Below, piece by piece: positions 1 to 8,093 of a stretch of DNA of 52,775 nucleotides. Positions within the stretch are counted from its first letter, which is position 1, and each line of letters starts with the position of its first letter. The notes beneath the pieces were generated by a model. It worked only from the letters and a program-made list of their open reading frames with translations, was not told where the DNA came from and searched no databases. The DNA comes from Desemzia sp045528445 (GTDB lineage Bacteria > Bacillota > Bacilli > Lactobacillales > Carnobacteriaceae): positions 1 to 52,775 of the forward strand of contig NZ_JBGQQU010000024.1 in the NCBI RefSeq assembly GCF_045528445.1, in the 5' to 3' direction. The position numbers were made by a program, and so were the translations under genes.

Positions 1-295
1 CATAAGTTGGGTCCTTTTTATTGGTCTTGGATAAGTCATCCAAGTTCAGTATAAAGGACTTTTTTGCATATTGGAATAGGATACATAACATTGTGAAACA
101 TATTATGTTTCATGCAACACTAGTGATAATAAAGATAAGGTTATTTTTATCAGTTCTCTCATTTTTTCAAAATACTGGATCAGTTGAGGAGGAATTTTTA
201 TTCGAAAATTATAAGTATCATTGCTGTAAAAAGATACGCTTGCTTCTTGTTGTTAACTGGAAAATGGAGAAGGATATTTTATATGAGGAATGAAT
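1..295. other. Left edge, no supported gene
   Basis: I find no convincing gene here. A 90-codon open frame covers most of it on the plus strand, but it lacks a ribosome site, has no recognisable domain and reads like translated AT-rich noncoding DNA. A short perfect hairpin (CTTGGAT at 26-32, ATCCAAG at 38-44) lies near the edge. The stretch may carry the promoter of the DUF2512 gene or the tail of an element cut by the window border. Confidence 0.4.
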
Positions 296-661
296 ATGAA
301 ACATGTAAAAGCATTGATCATTAAGGCCATTATGATATGGGCAATTGTTTGGATTGTTTTATCTTTGATTTACGATGTGGCATTTATGGATTCTACAATA
401 GTAGGTGTAATTATTGTAGTGTTGATCTATATTCTAGGTGATTTAGTTATTTTACGAAAAGTAGGAAATGTTGCAGCTACTATCGCTGATTCAGGGGCAG
501 CTGCGATCATTCTGTATCTCTACCTGAACTCGATGGATTATACTGAAAATATCTGGATGATGACACTGATTAGTGCAGTTCTTATTGGAGCAGGAGAATG
601 GTTCTTCCATAAATGGCTTTTAAAAGAACATGTTGTACCAGATGAACGAAAAATGAAGTGA
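296..661 (+). CDS. DUF2512 family membrane protein (YndM-like)
   Basis: A small integral membrane protein of about 121 residues with four hydrophobic segments (roughly residues 5-25, 30-50, 60-80 and 88-108), ending in a charged tail. Length, segment spacing and the GDxxxLRKxGN and ADSGAA-like stretches fit the DUF2512/YndM family, whose function is unknown. I place the start at the second ATG (296) because GAGG at 285-288 is seven bases upstream; the ATG at 290 would be only two bases from it. It is monocistronic and followed by a terminator. The family call is by pattern recognition only. Confidence 0.75.
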   Translation: MKHVKALIIKAIMIWAIVWIVLSLIYDVAFMDSTIVGVIIVVLIYILGDLVILRKVGNVAATIADSGAAAIILYLYLNSMDYTENIWMMTLISAVLIGAGEWFFHKWLLKEHVVPDERKMK

Positions 662-710
662 AAAACAATCGGGCAATATGCCAAATAATACTGGCCGGAT
701 AGGCTTAAAG

Positions 711-749
711 ACACCTTTCTCCTCGTAAGAGAAGAGTGTTATTTTTTTG
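711..749 (+). terminator. Rho-independent terminator after the DUF2512 gene
   Basis: An imperfect hairpin (ACACCTTTCTC pairing with GAGAAGAGTGT) is followed by a run of seven Ts. Confidence 0.7.
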
Positions 750-946
750 TTCAAAAAATAGAAAAAATTTACAAAAAAAAGATTGTTTCTCCCTCTTTCA
801 CCGTATATAATTTGACTTGTCGCGAAAATGAATCGATCAAACTAACGTTTTACATAAAAGGAAAAAATGAATAGAATGAAAGATCCAATGTATTTTTGCG
901 AGTAGAGAAAACGTTGATGAAAGTCTCAAAAAGAGGAGGAATTAAA

Positions 947-1486
947 TTGTTAAACGTAACCTTTGTCATGCCTAAAACAGGAATTCGCAAAGCTACCCTA
1001 TCTGATTTACCCGAAATGGTGGGTATTTATAATGATGCTGTCGCATTAGGTGGAATTACTTGTGATATTGATTTATTTACTATAGAAGAAAGAATTCCCT
1101 GGTTTGATGTCCATCAAACAGCTGAGTATCCATTGTTTGTTTATGAAGTAGATGGAGAGGTTGCGGGATATAGTCATTTGAGCGCTTATCGAGCAGGTAG
1201 AAGAGCTGTTGAGAAAGTTGCTGAAATCAGTTATTACGTCAACAAAAAATTTCGAAAACAAGGTATTGGATCTGCATTAGTTAGCCACACGATCAATCAC
1301 GCAAAAGAATTAGGATATGACCACTTGATGGCCATGATTGTTGAAGGAAACTTAGGCAGTGAGAATATGCTGCTGAAATATGGATTTAACCAATGGGGAC
1401 GTATGCCTGGAATTGCTGTCTTTAATGGGAACACACATGATCATATTTATTATGGGGTGTCTTTTGAGCAATACAAAAGTTTATGA
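947..1486 (+). CDS. GNAT family N-acetyltransferase (phosphinothricin acetyltransferase-like)
   Basis: A cytoplasmic acetyl-CoA-dependent N-acetyltransferase of about 179 residues. The N-terminal IRKATLSDLPEMVGIYN stretch, the central EISYYVNKKFRKQGIGSAL segment (motif A, acetyl-CoA pyrophosphate loop Q/R-x-x-G-x-G) and the later NxxSENMLLKYGF segment are typical of the PAT/MddA branch, which acetylates phosphinothricin-like compounds or methionine sulfone/sulfoximine. The real substrate cannot be told from sequence. I choose the TTG start at 947 because GAGGAGG lies seven bases upstream; an in-frame ATG at 896 has no ribosome site. The gene stands alone between terminators. Confidence 0.85.
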   Translation: MLNVTFVMPKTGIRKATLSDLPEMVGIYNDAVALGGITCDIDLFTIEERIPWFDVHQTAEYPLFVYEVDGEVAGYSHLSAYRAGRRAVEKVAEISYYVNKKFRKQGIGSALVSHTINHAKELGYDHLMAMIVEGNLGSENMLLKYGFNQWGRMPGIAVFNGNTHDHIYYGVSFEQYKSL

Positions 1487-1537
1487 AAAGCAATCTTGGA
1501 ACCCCAACATTGCTTCTAAGCTGTATAAAAATGAAGA

Positions 1538-1580
1538 ATACCGCTTTCCCCTTGCTAAAAGGAGAGAGCGGTATTTTTTT
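1538..1580 (+). terminator. Terminator after the GNAT gene
   Basis: ATACCGCT (1538-1545) pairs with AGCGGTAT (1567-1574) and runs into a T tract. Confidence 0.85.
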
Positions 1581-1614
1581 AATAAGGAAGTAATAAAGTG
1601 TCCATTTTATTATT

Positions 1615-1641
1615 CTTGTGTTATACTAGTTATATAACAAG
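1615..1641 (+). promoter_or_regulatory. Probable promoter and operator of the YtrA-like regulator
   Basis: A near-palindrome centred on CTAG has outer arms CTTGT and ACAAG. It contains TATACT (1622-1627), a good -10. It sits just upstream of the GntR gene, as expected for an autoregulated GntR/YtrA repressor. The operator role is inferred. Confidence 0.5.
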
Positions 1642-1656
1642 TAGGGCGGTGATGAA

Positions 1657-2043
1657 ATGTTTATTGAAATCAATCCTCATGATGAAACACCTATTTATAC
1701 TCAATTAATGTATCAAATCAAAAAGAATATTGTTATCCATCGCAATTCGATCGATAAAGATTTGCCAAGTGTAAGAAGTTTAGCTAGCGACTTGGGCATC
1801 AACATGCATACCGTTAATAAGGCTTATAATCTATTAGTAGACGAGGGAGTATTGATTAAAAGTAAAAGAGGTTATTTTATTCAAGATCAGTCTTCTTTGA
1901 AACAGCATGAAAACGTAAAACAAGCGATGCTGGAGAAATTAGCTCAAATTCAAATCGATGCAGAAATTTACGGCGTCTCTGAACAAACGATAGAAGAATG
2001 GCTGAATACAATCAAAGAAAAGTTGAAAGAAGAGGTGAAATAA
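1657..2043 (+). CDS. GntR family transcriptional regulator, YtrA subfamily
   Basis: A 128-residue repressor. Residues 10-75 form the GntR winged helix, with the signature PIYTQLMYQIKKNI, then DLPSVRSLASDLGINMHTVNKAYN and the wing GVLIKSKRGYFI. Only about 50 residues follow, rather than a full effector domain, which marks the short YtrA subfamily. YtrA regulators usually control the membrane or ABC genes they are cotranscribed with; here the DUF1648 gene starts two bases after its stop codon. GGGCGGTG precedes the ATG. The near-palindrome at 1615-1641 is a candidate autoregulatory site. The inducing signal is unknown, though cell-wall stress is typical of the subfamily. Confidence 0.88.
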   Translation: MFIEINPHDETPIYTQLMYQIKKNIVIHRNSIDKDLPSVRSLASDLGINMHTVNKAYNLLVDEGVLIKSKRGYFIQDQSSLKQHENVKQAMLEKLAQIQIDAEIYGVSEQTIEEWLNTIKEKLKEEVK

Positions 2044-2045
2044 AC

Positions 2046-3185
2046 ATGCTATTATTTAGTATGATCATGACAGGAACATTTTTGTTAGTAGGGGTCATTA
2101 ATGGAGTGACACCTTACTATAGTAGAAGAGGGACCCCTTTTGGCATCACAGTCCCAAGCACTCATCAACAAGATTCTTTTATTCAAATGCTGAAGAAACG
2201 CTTCTTGATTCAAAACATTGTTTTGAGCCTTCTATTTTCTATACCACTATTTTTCTTTTCCACTATAGAGAATATACAAGCACAAGAAATGTGGAGTAGT
2301 TTATATTTCACAGGAGCAGTATTTTTATTTATGATTTTGACTTTTGTTTTGTATTTGAGCAATAGAAAAAAGATTCAAATCTGGAAAAAAGAGAACAATC
2401 TTTTTACAGATATCAAAAAAGAGCGAATCATTGTGGATACCAATTACCATAGTGATTTAAAAACGATTTCGACTCGAACGATAGTGATGGCACAACTGCT
2501 GATCGTATTGATAACGGTCGTTGTAACATTGTTCTTCTATCGCAGTATCCCAAATGAATTCCCAGTTCATTGGAATAGTCAAAATGTTCCAGATCGAATT
2601 GTGGAGAAAACTTATTTGTCTGTATTGATGGTGCCAGCGATCCAATTACTGATGATACCTGTAATGGCGTTCAGTAATTACTCGTTCATCAAATCAAAAC
2701 AAAAGTTGTTATCTAATTACCCACAGTTGACTAGCAAACAAAGTAAACAATTTCGAAAAGCATGGTCTGTTTATTTTTTGATTGTCTCAGTAGCACTGCA
2801 ACTTCTGTTTACACTAATAAATTTTTATGCTCTTTTCATTGCCGATGATTCCAGCTTTGAATGGGTCAGTATCGTGATAGGCATATTTATCGTCGGAATT
2901 ATCGGGTATAGTTTATTTTTAACTTGGAAATACGGACAAGGTGGAGAAAAATTAGTTTATAGCCAAATAAAGGAGAACTCAGATGAATTCACTGAAGTAG
3001 ACGAAGAAAAATACTGGAAGTGGGGCGTGTTTTATTATAATCCCGAAGATCCAGCTGTCTTTGTGGAGAAGAGATTTGGAATTGGAAGTACGATCAATAT
3101 GGCTAGATGGCAGTCATGGATGGCTATAGGTGGATTAATTGTGTTTTGTATTCTGCTTGCGGTTGTGCCATTTTTAATGGAGTAA
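2046..3185 (+). CDS. DUF1648/DUF5808 domain membrane protein
   Basis: A polytopic membrane protein of about 379 residues. Hydrophobic segments lie near residues 3-20, 55-75, 88-108, 148-172, 190-210, 240-262, 270-295 and 355-378. The DUF1648 motif (IPNEFPVHWN with a following D) is near residues 173-185, and a C-terminal stretch (YYNPEDPAVFVEKRFGIG) matches DUF5808. SdpI-like immunity proteins share the DUF1648 motif, but no toxin partner is seen. AGAGGTG supports the ATG at 2046, which makes the gene abut its regulator; an upstream in-frame ATG at 1998 would overlap the regulator without its own ribosome site. Function is unknown, and regulation by the adjacent YtrA-like protein is likely. 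Confidence 0.8.
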   Translation: MLLFSMIMTGTFLLVGVINGVTPYYSRRGTPFGITVPSTHQQDSFIQMLKKRFLIQNIVLSLLFSIPLFFFSTIENIQAQEMWSSLYFTGAVFLFMILTFVLYLSNRKKIQIWKKENNLFTDIKKERIIVDTNYHSDLKTISTRTIVMAQLLIVLITVVVTLFFYRSIPNEFPVHWNSQNVPDRIVEKTYLSVLMVPAIQLLMIPVMAFSNYSFIKSKQKLLSNYPQLTSKQSKQFRKAWSVYFLIVSVALQLLFTLINFYALFIADDSSFEWVSIVIGIFIVGIIGYSLFLTWKYGQGGEKLVYSQIKENSDEFTEVDEEKYWKWGVFYYNPEDPAVFVEKRFGIGSTINMARWQSWMAIGGLIVFCILLAVVPFLME

Positions 3186-3200
3186 TAGATGAACTATAAA

Positions 3201-3240
3201 AAGAAGGAAGCTGGAGTTCATGACCCCAGCTTCCTTCTTC
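3201..3240. terminator. Bidirectional terminator between convergent genes
   Basis: A strong perfect hairpin (AGAAGGAAGCTGG pairing with CCAGCTTCCTTCT) with an A tract on one side and a T-rich tract on the other serves the DUF1648 gene and the convergent glnQ-like gene. Confidence 0.85.
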
Positions 3241-3245
3241 TCTAT

Positions 3246-3977
3246 TTAGATCAATACTTTATCTAAGAAATCTTTTGTCCGTTCATTTTGCGGATTGTTG
3301 AAGACTTCTTGAGGAGGACCTTCCTCAACGATATAACCACCATCCATAAAGATGACACGGTCAGCAACTTCCTTGGCAAATCCCATTTCATGAGTAACGA
3401 CCAGCATGGTCATCCCTTGACTAGCTAAGCGTTGCATAACTTCCAGAACATCTCCAACCATCTCAGGGTCAAGAGCACTTGTTGGTTCATCAAACAACAT
3501 AATATCTGGCTGCATGGCTAACGCACGAGCGATAGCTACACGTTGTTTTTGTCCACCTGAAAGTGATTTCGGATAGTCATCTGCTTTTTCTTCCAATCCG
3601 ACAGTTTCTAATAGTTTTAAAGCACGAGCTTTGATGTCGTCATTCGATTCGTCTTTCAGCTCTTTTGGAGCCAACATAATGTTGTCCAGTACAGTTAAGT
3701 GAGGGAACAAGTTGAAATGTTGAAACACCATCCCGATATTTTCGCGTACCTTATTGATGTCTTGAGATGGATCCGTTAAATCATGATTGTCCACAATGAC
3801 TTTACCACCGGTAATTTCTTCTAAATTATTCATACAGCGAAGGAAAGTACTCTTACCTGATCCGGAAGGACCGATAATGCAAATAACTTCTCCTTCTTGA
3901 ACTTCTAAGTTTAAATCTTTTAATACTTCTAAGTCGCCAAAGTTTTTCTTTAAATGTTCTACTTTTAGTTTAGTCAT
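3246..3977 (-). CDS. glnQ: Polar amino acid ABC transporter ATP-binding protein
   Basis: The cytoplasmic ATPase of a polar amino-acid (probably glutamine or glutamate) importer, 243 residues, the usual length. Walker A is GPSGSGKST (about residues 36-44), the Q-loop lies in GMVFQHFNLFPH, the signature is LSGGQKQRVAIARALA, Walker B is IMLFDEPTSALDPE and the H-loop is VVTHEMGFA. Its start overlaps the end of the upstream fused binding-protein/permease gene by eight bases, so the two are translationally coupled and form a complete two-gene importer. Confidence 0.95.
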   Translation of the reverse strand: MTKLKVEHLKKNFGDLEVLKDLNLEVQEGEVICIIGPSGSGKSTFLRCMNNLEEITGGKVIVDNHDLTDPSQDINKVRENIGMVFQHFNLFPHLTVLDNIMLAPKELKDESNDDIKARALKLLETVGLEEKADDYPKSLSGGQKQRVAIARALAMQPDIMLFDEPTSALDPEMVGDVLEVMQRLASQGMTMLVVTHEMGFAKEVADRVIFMDGGYIVEEGPPQEVFNNPQNERTKDFLDKVLI

Positions 3978-5439
3978 TTGTCAGTTTCCTTTCCAATACA
4001 GATGAAAGCCAAGTTAAAATGGTAATAATAACGATGTAAATGGCTCCGACGATCAACCACATGCTGCCAGATGAATATGTTCGAGCAATGACGATACGTC
4101 CCGTTTGTGTTAATTCTACTATCCCGATTACGGAAAGGATAGAGGTGTCTTTTAATGTAATGACAAATTGATTGATAAGAGACGGAATCATTATTTTAAT
4201 AGCCTGTGGAAGAATGATTTTTCTCATGGATGTATTGTAAGACAGCCCCAAACTTCTCCCAGCTTCTAATTGTCCTTTAGCAACAGCTAAAATACCTCCA
4301 CGTACTTGTTCTGAAATGTAAGCCGCTGTATTAAGCGTTAATGTAGTGACCCCTGCTATAAAGGCAGACATTTTAATATCAAGCAATTGTGGTACTGAGA
4401 AATAGATAAAGAAAGCTAGAACAATTAATGGAATCCCGCGCATAATCGTAATATAAATAGAAGATATAACATTCATCACTCTATTTGGACTGGCGCTAAA
4501 TAATCCCAAAACAGTTCCGAGTACTAATGCAATAGCAAAGGAAACAAGCGTTAACACTAACGTAGAGCCTAGGCCACTGGCTAAGTCTTTCCAGTTAGCT
4601 GCAAGTAGACCGAAGATTCCATTTCCTGCAGCTGGTTCAGCATCTTCGCTTAAATAACGATCGACAATTTCATCATAAGTCCCATTTTCTTGGATATTTG
4701 CTAAACCTGCATTAAACATTTCGAGTAATTCCCGGTTTTGATCTTTGTTAACGGCAAATCCGTAAACATCCCCAGACTCTGGATCAAGCGGGAATTGCAA
4801 TTTCAGACCTTGTTGAACAGCATATGCCATTACAGGGTAGTCATCAAAAACAGCATCTGAATGGCCAGCCATAACGTCTTCATACATAGTTGCTGAATCG
4901 TCAAATTGGTTTACGTTGATATTGTATTCTTCTTGTAATTCATTAACAAAATTAGCTCCAGTAGTTCCTACTTTTACGGCTACTGTTTTACCTTCTAAAT
5001 CATCGTAAGAAGTGATTTCATCATTCGTTTCGGAAACAGCCATAACAGTCCCAGCTTCAAAGTAAGGGTCAGAAAAATCAAACGATTCTTCACGTTCGGG
5101 AGTAATACTCATGGCTGCGATCATACCATCCACTTGGTTGGTCTCTAGAGCTTGCAATCCTGCACTAAAATTTAATGGATTAAGTTCAATTTCAAAACCT
5201 TGATCTTCTGCGATGGCACGTAAGATATCAACGTCAATACCGACATATTCGCCGTCTGCATTTTGAAATTCAAATGGTGTATAAGTAACGTCCGTTGTAA
5301 TAATGTACGGGTCTTCGGGGGTTCCTTTCGTTGAATCTGTTTCACTTGCTCCAACTTGCATTGGTAATAGGATGTTGATTATAAAAGCAAGTGTTGCGAT
5401 AAAGGCAAACAGTTTGCCTTTCCTTTTATATTTATTCAT
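3970..5439 (-). CDS. Fused substrate-binding/permease protein of an amino acid ABC transporter
   Basis: A 489-residue fusion typical of lactic acid bacteria (GlnP/GlnPH type). Residues 1-31 are a signal peptide (KRKGK, a hydrophobic run, then QVGA). Residues about 45-265 are a type-3 extracellular solute-binding domain, including YTPFEFQNADGEYVGIDVDI and the GMIAAMSITPER region. Residues about 280-485 are a HisM-type permease with the EAA loop near EAGRSLGLS. One binding domain is present, not the two of Lactococcus GlnP. AGGAGGAG precedes the ATG. With glnQ it should import glutamine, glutamate or a related polar amino acid; specificity is inferred. A perfect palindrome about 90 bases upstream may be an operator. 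Confidence 0.92.
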   Translation of the reverse strand: MNKYKRKGKLFAFIATLAFIINILLPMQVGASETDSTKGTPEDPYIITTDVTYTPFEFQNADGEYVGIDVDILRAIAEDQGFEIELNPLNFSAGLQALETNQVDGMIAAMSITPEREESFDFSDPYFEAGTVMAVSETNDEITSYDDLEGKTVAVKVGTTGANFVNELQEEYNINVNQFDDSATMYEDVMAGHSDAVFDDYPVMAYAVQQGLKLQFPLDPESGDVYGFAVNKDQNRELLEMFNAGLANIQENGTYDEIVDRYLSEDAEPAAGNGIFGLLAANWKDLASGLGSTLVLTLVSFAIALVLGTVLGLFSASPNRVMNVISSIYITIMRGIPLIVLAFFIYFSVPQLLDIKMSAFIAGVTTLTLNTAAYISEQVRGGILAVAKGQLEAGRSLGLSYNTSMRKIILPQAIKIMIPSLINQFVITLKDTSILSVIGIVELTQTGRIVIARTYSSGSMWLIVGAIYIVIITILTWLSSVLERKLTND

Positions 5440-5529
5440 CGTGATCTCCTCCTGATTTTTGGTACCCCTATAGCGTACGGGAATACGAATCCTATTTCAA
5501 CTAATAAGCATTCAAAAATGAGATTTCAG

Positions 5530-5551
5530 TTCATTTTCTAATGAAAATGAA
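5530..5551. promoter_or_regulatory. Palindrome upstream of the amino acid transporter
   Basis: TTCATTTTC and GAAAATGAA form a perfect inverted repeat around TAAT in the leader of the fused transporter gene. It is a candidate operator or a transcript hairpin. No matching regulator is nearby. The rest of 5440-5670 shows nothing else I can name. Confidence 0.35.
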
Positions 5552-5670
5552 GAGACATAAAAGTTGTTTTATCAGTCGGTTACAATCTAAATATGAATAA
5601 TATGTGTCTAGTAAATGAGGAAATGAAGCGAGGAATACCAGAAGAAGAATCATCATTTATCGTGCTGGCA

Positions 5671-5735
5671 AATTAAAAAGACTCTATTTCCATGCAATCG
5701 GCTAGATCCGTTGCTTTGCATAGAATATAGAGTCT
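5671..5735 (-). terminator. Terminator of the exonuclease gene
   Basis: On the minus strand AGACTCTAT and ATAGAGTCT arms, with a second paired block (ATGCAA/TTGCAT) inside, are followed by a T-rich tract. Confidence 0.7.
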
Positions 5736-5771
5736 GTTAACTATTAGCCATAGTAGAATTGAAAAACTTCG

Positions 5772-6305
5772 TTACACATATTTGACTAATTTTTTTAGGG
5801 GCGTTGTCCCAAAATGGTCTTCAAGGTAAAGAAGGATATTTGCACAAGCTACACTATCTGCCAAAGCATTGTGGTGATTGTCCAGTGTAATGCCTAAAGA
5901 TTCGCATACCGTATTTAATTTGTGGTTTGGCAGTTCATACAATAGTTTTCGGCTTGATTGGACAGTGCATAAGGTTTGGAAATGAGGTTGTTCAAGCTGA
6001 TAGTAATCCAGACAACCTTGCAGTACACCTCGATCAAAAGGAAGATTATGGGCAACGATCAACTGGTTTTGTGTAAACAGAGGATTGATCTCTGGCCAGA
6101 TCTGAGCAAAAGTGGGAGCATTTGCCACATCTCTTTCGTAAATACCATGGATACGAATGTTTCTTTGATCAAAAAAAGTGTCAGGTTTCAATAAGGTATA
6201 ATAATTGTCAACGATTTGACTGTCTCGAACGATCGTTAAAGCTACAGAACAAGCGCTGTGCTTTTGATAATTAGCTGTTTCAAAGTCAATAGCAGTAAAA
6301 TTCAT
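5772..6305 (-). CDS. DnaQ-like 3'-5' exonuclease
   Basis: A 177-residue DEDDh exonuclease of the DNA polymerase III epsilon superfamily. The catalytic set is visible: DFETA near the N-terminus (first Asp and Glu), HNLPFD mid-protein (third acidic residue), and HNALADS with the DEDDh His and last Asp. As a stand-alone domain without a polymerase it probably trims DNA or RNA ends rather than proofreading. I choose the ATG at 6305 because GGAGG sits five bases upstream; that GGAGG is part of an upstream in-frame ATGGAGG which itself lacks a ribosome site. The gene is monocistronic with its own terminator. Confidence 0.85.
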   Translation of the reverse strand: MNFTAIDFETANYQKHSACSVALTIVRDSQIVDNYYTLLKPDTFFDQRNIRIHGIYERDVANAPTFAQIWPEINPLFTQNQLIVAHNLPFDRGVLQGCLDYYQLEQPHFQTLCTVQSSRKLLYELPNHKLNTVCESLGITLDNHHNALADSVACANILLYLEDHFGTTPLKKLVKYV

Positions 6306-6426
6306 TTCAGCCTCCATAGTGGTTTAAAGATTTGTTGCTAGTAGTATAACTCTTTTTACAAACAAACTCTATGGTAATTTCAGTTTACGAACACTATTGT
6401 TTATTGAAAATAATAAAAATCGGTGC

Positions 6427-6456
6427 TTGAATGTAAAGCATTACATAAGGTAAAGT
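6427..6456 (+). promoter_or_regulatory. Promoter with TGTAA-N4-TTACA operator, upstream of GH1 gene
   Basis: TTGAAT (6427-6432), an 18-base spacer and TAAAGT (6451-6456) form a plausible promoter. TGTAAAGCATTACA (6432-6445) fills the spacer. The GH4 gene promoter at 11653-11682 has exactly the same geometry with TGTAATGGATTACA, which suggests a shared repressor. The central GC rather than CG argues against a plain CcpA cre box. Confidence 0.6.
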
Positions 6457-6494
6457 AATAAATGAAAGCGGTATAATTTAAGGAGGGAAACTTT

Positions 6495-7901
6495 ATGCAA
6501 CAGAAAACAGCAAAACCATTTCCAAAAGACTTTTTATGGGGTGGATCAACAAGTGCTTACCAAATTGAAGGCGCCTGGAATGAAGGCGGAAAGGGGCCAT
6601 CTGTTCAAGATATAAAAGTTATTCCAGAGGATACTTCTGATTTCAAAGTAGCAGCGGACCATTATCATCATTATAAAGAAGATGTGGCATTGTTAGCCGA
6701 AATGGGATTTACAACGTATCGTTTTTCTATTGCCTGGACACGTATCGTTCCAAGTGGAGATGGGGAAATCAATGAAGAAGGTATCCAGTTTTATAATACT
6801 CTGATTGATGAATTACTGAAATACAATATTGAACCTTTAGTGACGGTATACCATTTTGATTTGCCTGCTGCATTAGAAGAAAAGGGCGGCTGGAGCAATC
6901 GCGCTACGGTCGATGCATTTGTACGCTACTGTGATATTTTATTTGATCGTTTTGGAGATCGAATTAAGTTATGGCAAACCATCAATGAACAAAATATGAT
7001 GATTCTGTCTGCTGGTGCGGTTGTTGGTGGAGGCGCCAGTACCTTGAAAGAGACGTATCAACAAAATCACCACATGCTCTTGGCACAAGCGCGTGTGATG
7101 AAACAATGCCACGATAAGCTGCCAGAGGCTAAAATCGGCCCTGCACCAAATATCTCCTACATTTATCCTAAAACAAACAGTCCAAAAGATATTCAAGCTG
7201 CTCAAACCTTTAATGCATTACGAAACTGGTTGTATTTGGATATGGCAGTGTATGGGAGATACAATAATGTTGCGTGGTCTTTCTTAGAAGCTAATGATGC
7301 AACTCCAGAATTCGAACCAGGTGATGAAGAAACTTTAAAATCTGGTTTAGCTGATTTTATTGCCTTTAACTACTATAGTTCAGGAACTGTTGAATATTAT
7401 CCGCTTCAAGAAGAGAGTACGGATTCTACAAGTGCTGACCAACAAAAAGGACAAGGAATTCCTGGATTCTTCCGCCAAGTAGAACATGGTGCACTTGACA
7501 AAACTGAATTTGGCTGGGAGATTGATCCAGAAGGTTTACGTACAACAGCAAATGAAATCTATTCTCGTTACGCGTTACCGTTAGTCATCACTGAAAATGG
7601 ATTAGGCGGAAGAGACACTTTGACAGAAGATGGAAAGGTCCACGATACTTATCGCATCAATTATTTGCGAGACCATATCAAACAAGTTCAATTAGCTATT
7701 ACAGATGGTGTTGAGCTGTTTGGTTACTGTCCATGGAGCGCGATCGATTTGATCAGTACTCATGAAGGTTTCCGTAAACGTTATGGATTTGTGTACGTCA
7801 ATCGTTCAGACTTTGATTTGAAAGATCTCTCTCGTTTACGCAAGGACAGCTTCTATTGGTACAAAGATGTAATTGCTTCAAATGGTCAAGAGCTAGGCTG
7901 A
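6495..7901 (+). CDS. 6-phospho-beta-glucosidase, GH1 family
   Basis: A cytoplasmic glycoside hydrolase of 468 residues that cleaves phosphorylated beta-glucosides delivered by a PTS. It opens with the GH1 N-terminal signature (FLWGGSTSAYQIEG). The acid/base Glu is in TINEQN (E165) and the nucleophile in VITENG (E367). STHEGFRKRYGF near the C-terminus has the Ser and Lys-x-Tyr pattern of the 6-phosphate pocket. The usual NEP after the acid/base Glu is NEQN here, which I take as a subfamily variant. AAGGAGGG precedes the ATG. Shared operator-like sites link it to the EIIC at 9311 and the GH4 enzyme at 11726, although a DUF368 gene separates them. The exact sugar is unknown. Confidence 0.9.
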   Translation: MQQKTAKPFPKDFLWGGSTSAYQIEGAWNEGGKGPSVQDIKVIPEDTSDFKVAADHYHHYKEDVALLAEMGFTTYRFSIAWTRIVPSGDGEINEEGIQFYNTLIDELLKYNIEPLVTVYHFDLPAALEEKGGWSNRATVDAFVRYCDILFDRFGDRIKLWQTINEQNMMILSAGAVVGGGASTLKETYQQNHHMLLAQARVMKQCHDKLPEAKIGPAPNISYIYPKTNSPKDIQAAQTFNALRNWLYLDMAVYGRYNNVAWSFLEANDATPEFEPGDEETLKSGLADFIAFNYYSSGTVEYYPLQEESTDSTSADQQKGQGIPGFFRQVEHGALDKTEFGWEIDPEGLRTTANEIYSRYALPLVITENGLGGRDTLTEDGKVHDTYRINYLRDHIKQVQLAITDGVELFGYCPWSAIDLISTHEGFRKRYGFVYVNRSDFDLKDLSRLRKDSFYWYKDVIASNGQELG

Positions 7902-7914
7902 CATTAACGAACAA

Positions 7915-7964
7915 GCTGTCCCAAAATCGACTATTACTCGATTTTAGGGCAGCTGTTTATTTTG
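7915..7964 (+). terminator. Terminator of the GH1 gene
   Basis: Seventeen-base near-perfect arms (AGCTGTCCCAAAATCGA at 7915-7931 and its complement at 7939-7955) are followed by a T-rich tract. Confidence 0.8.
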
Positions 7965-8058
7965 TTAGTGGATAGAGAATTTGCTAAGAACAATTATTGA
8001 GAGATAGAACCTCTGTCACTCATAAATTGCTTTTTACTAGAAGCACAAACTCAATCAA

Positions 8059-8088
8059 AAAAAAGGCCATCATAATTGAGACGACCCA
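8059..8088 (-). terminator. Terminator of the DUF368 gene
   Basis: On the minus strand GGTCGTC pairs with GATGGCC using G-U pairs and runs into eight Ts. Confidence 0.65.
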
Positions 8089-8093
8089 GTTAT

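Noticed and set aside
21..293. Ninety-codon open frame at the left edge
   Set aside because: No ribosome site, unusual composition (many Lys, Phe, Cys from AT-rich DNA), no recognisable domain; overlaps the leader of the DUF2512 gene.
6432..6445. Plain CcpA cre box
   Set aside because: Symmetry fits, but the centre is GC rather than CG; matching sites at 9146 and 11658 point to a different shared operator.
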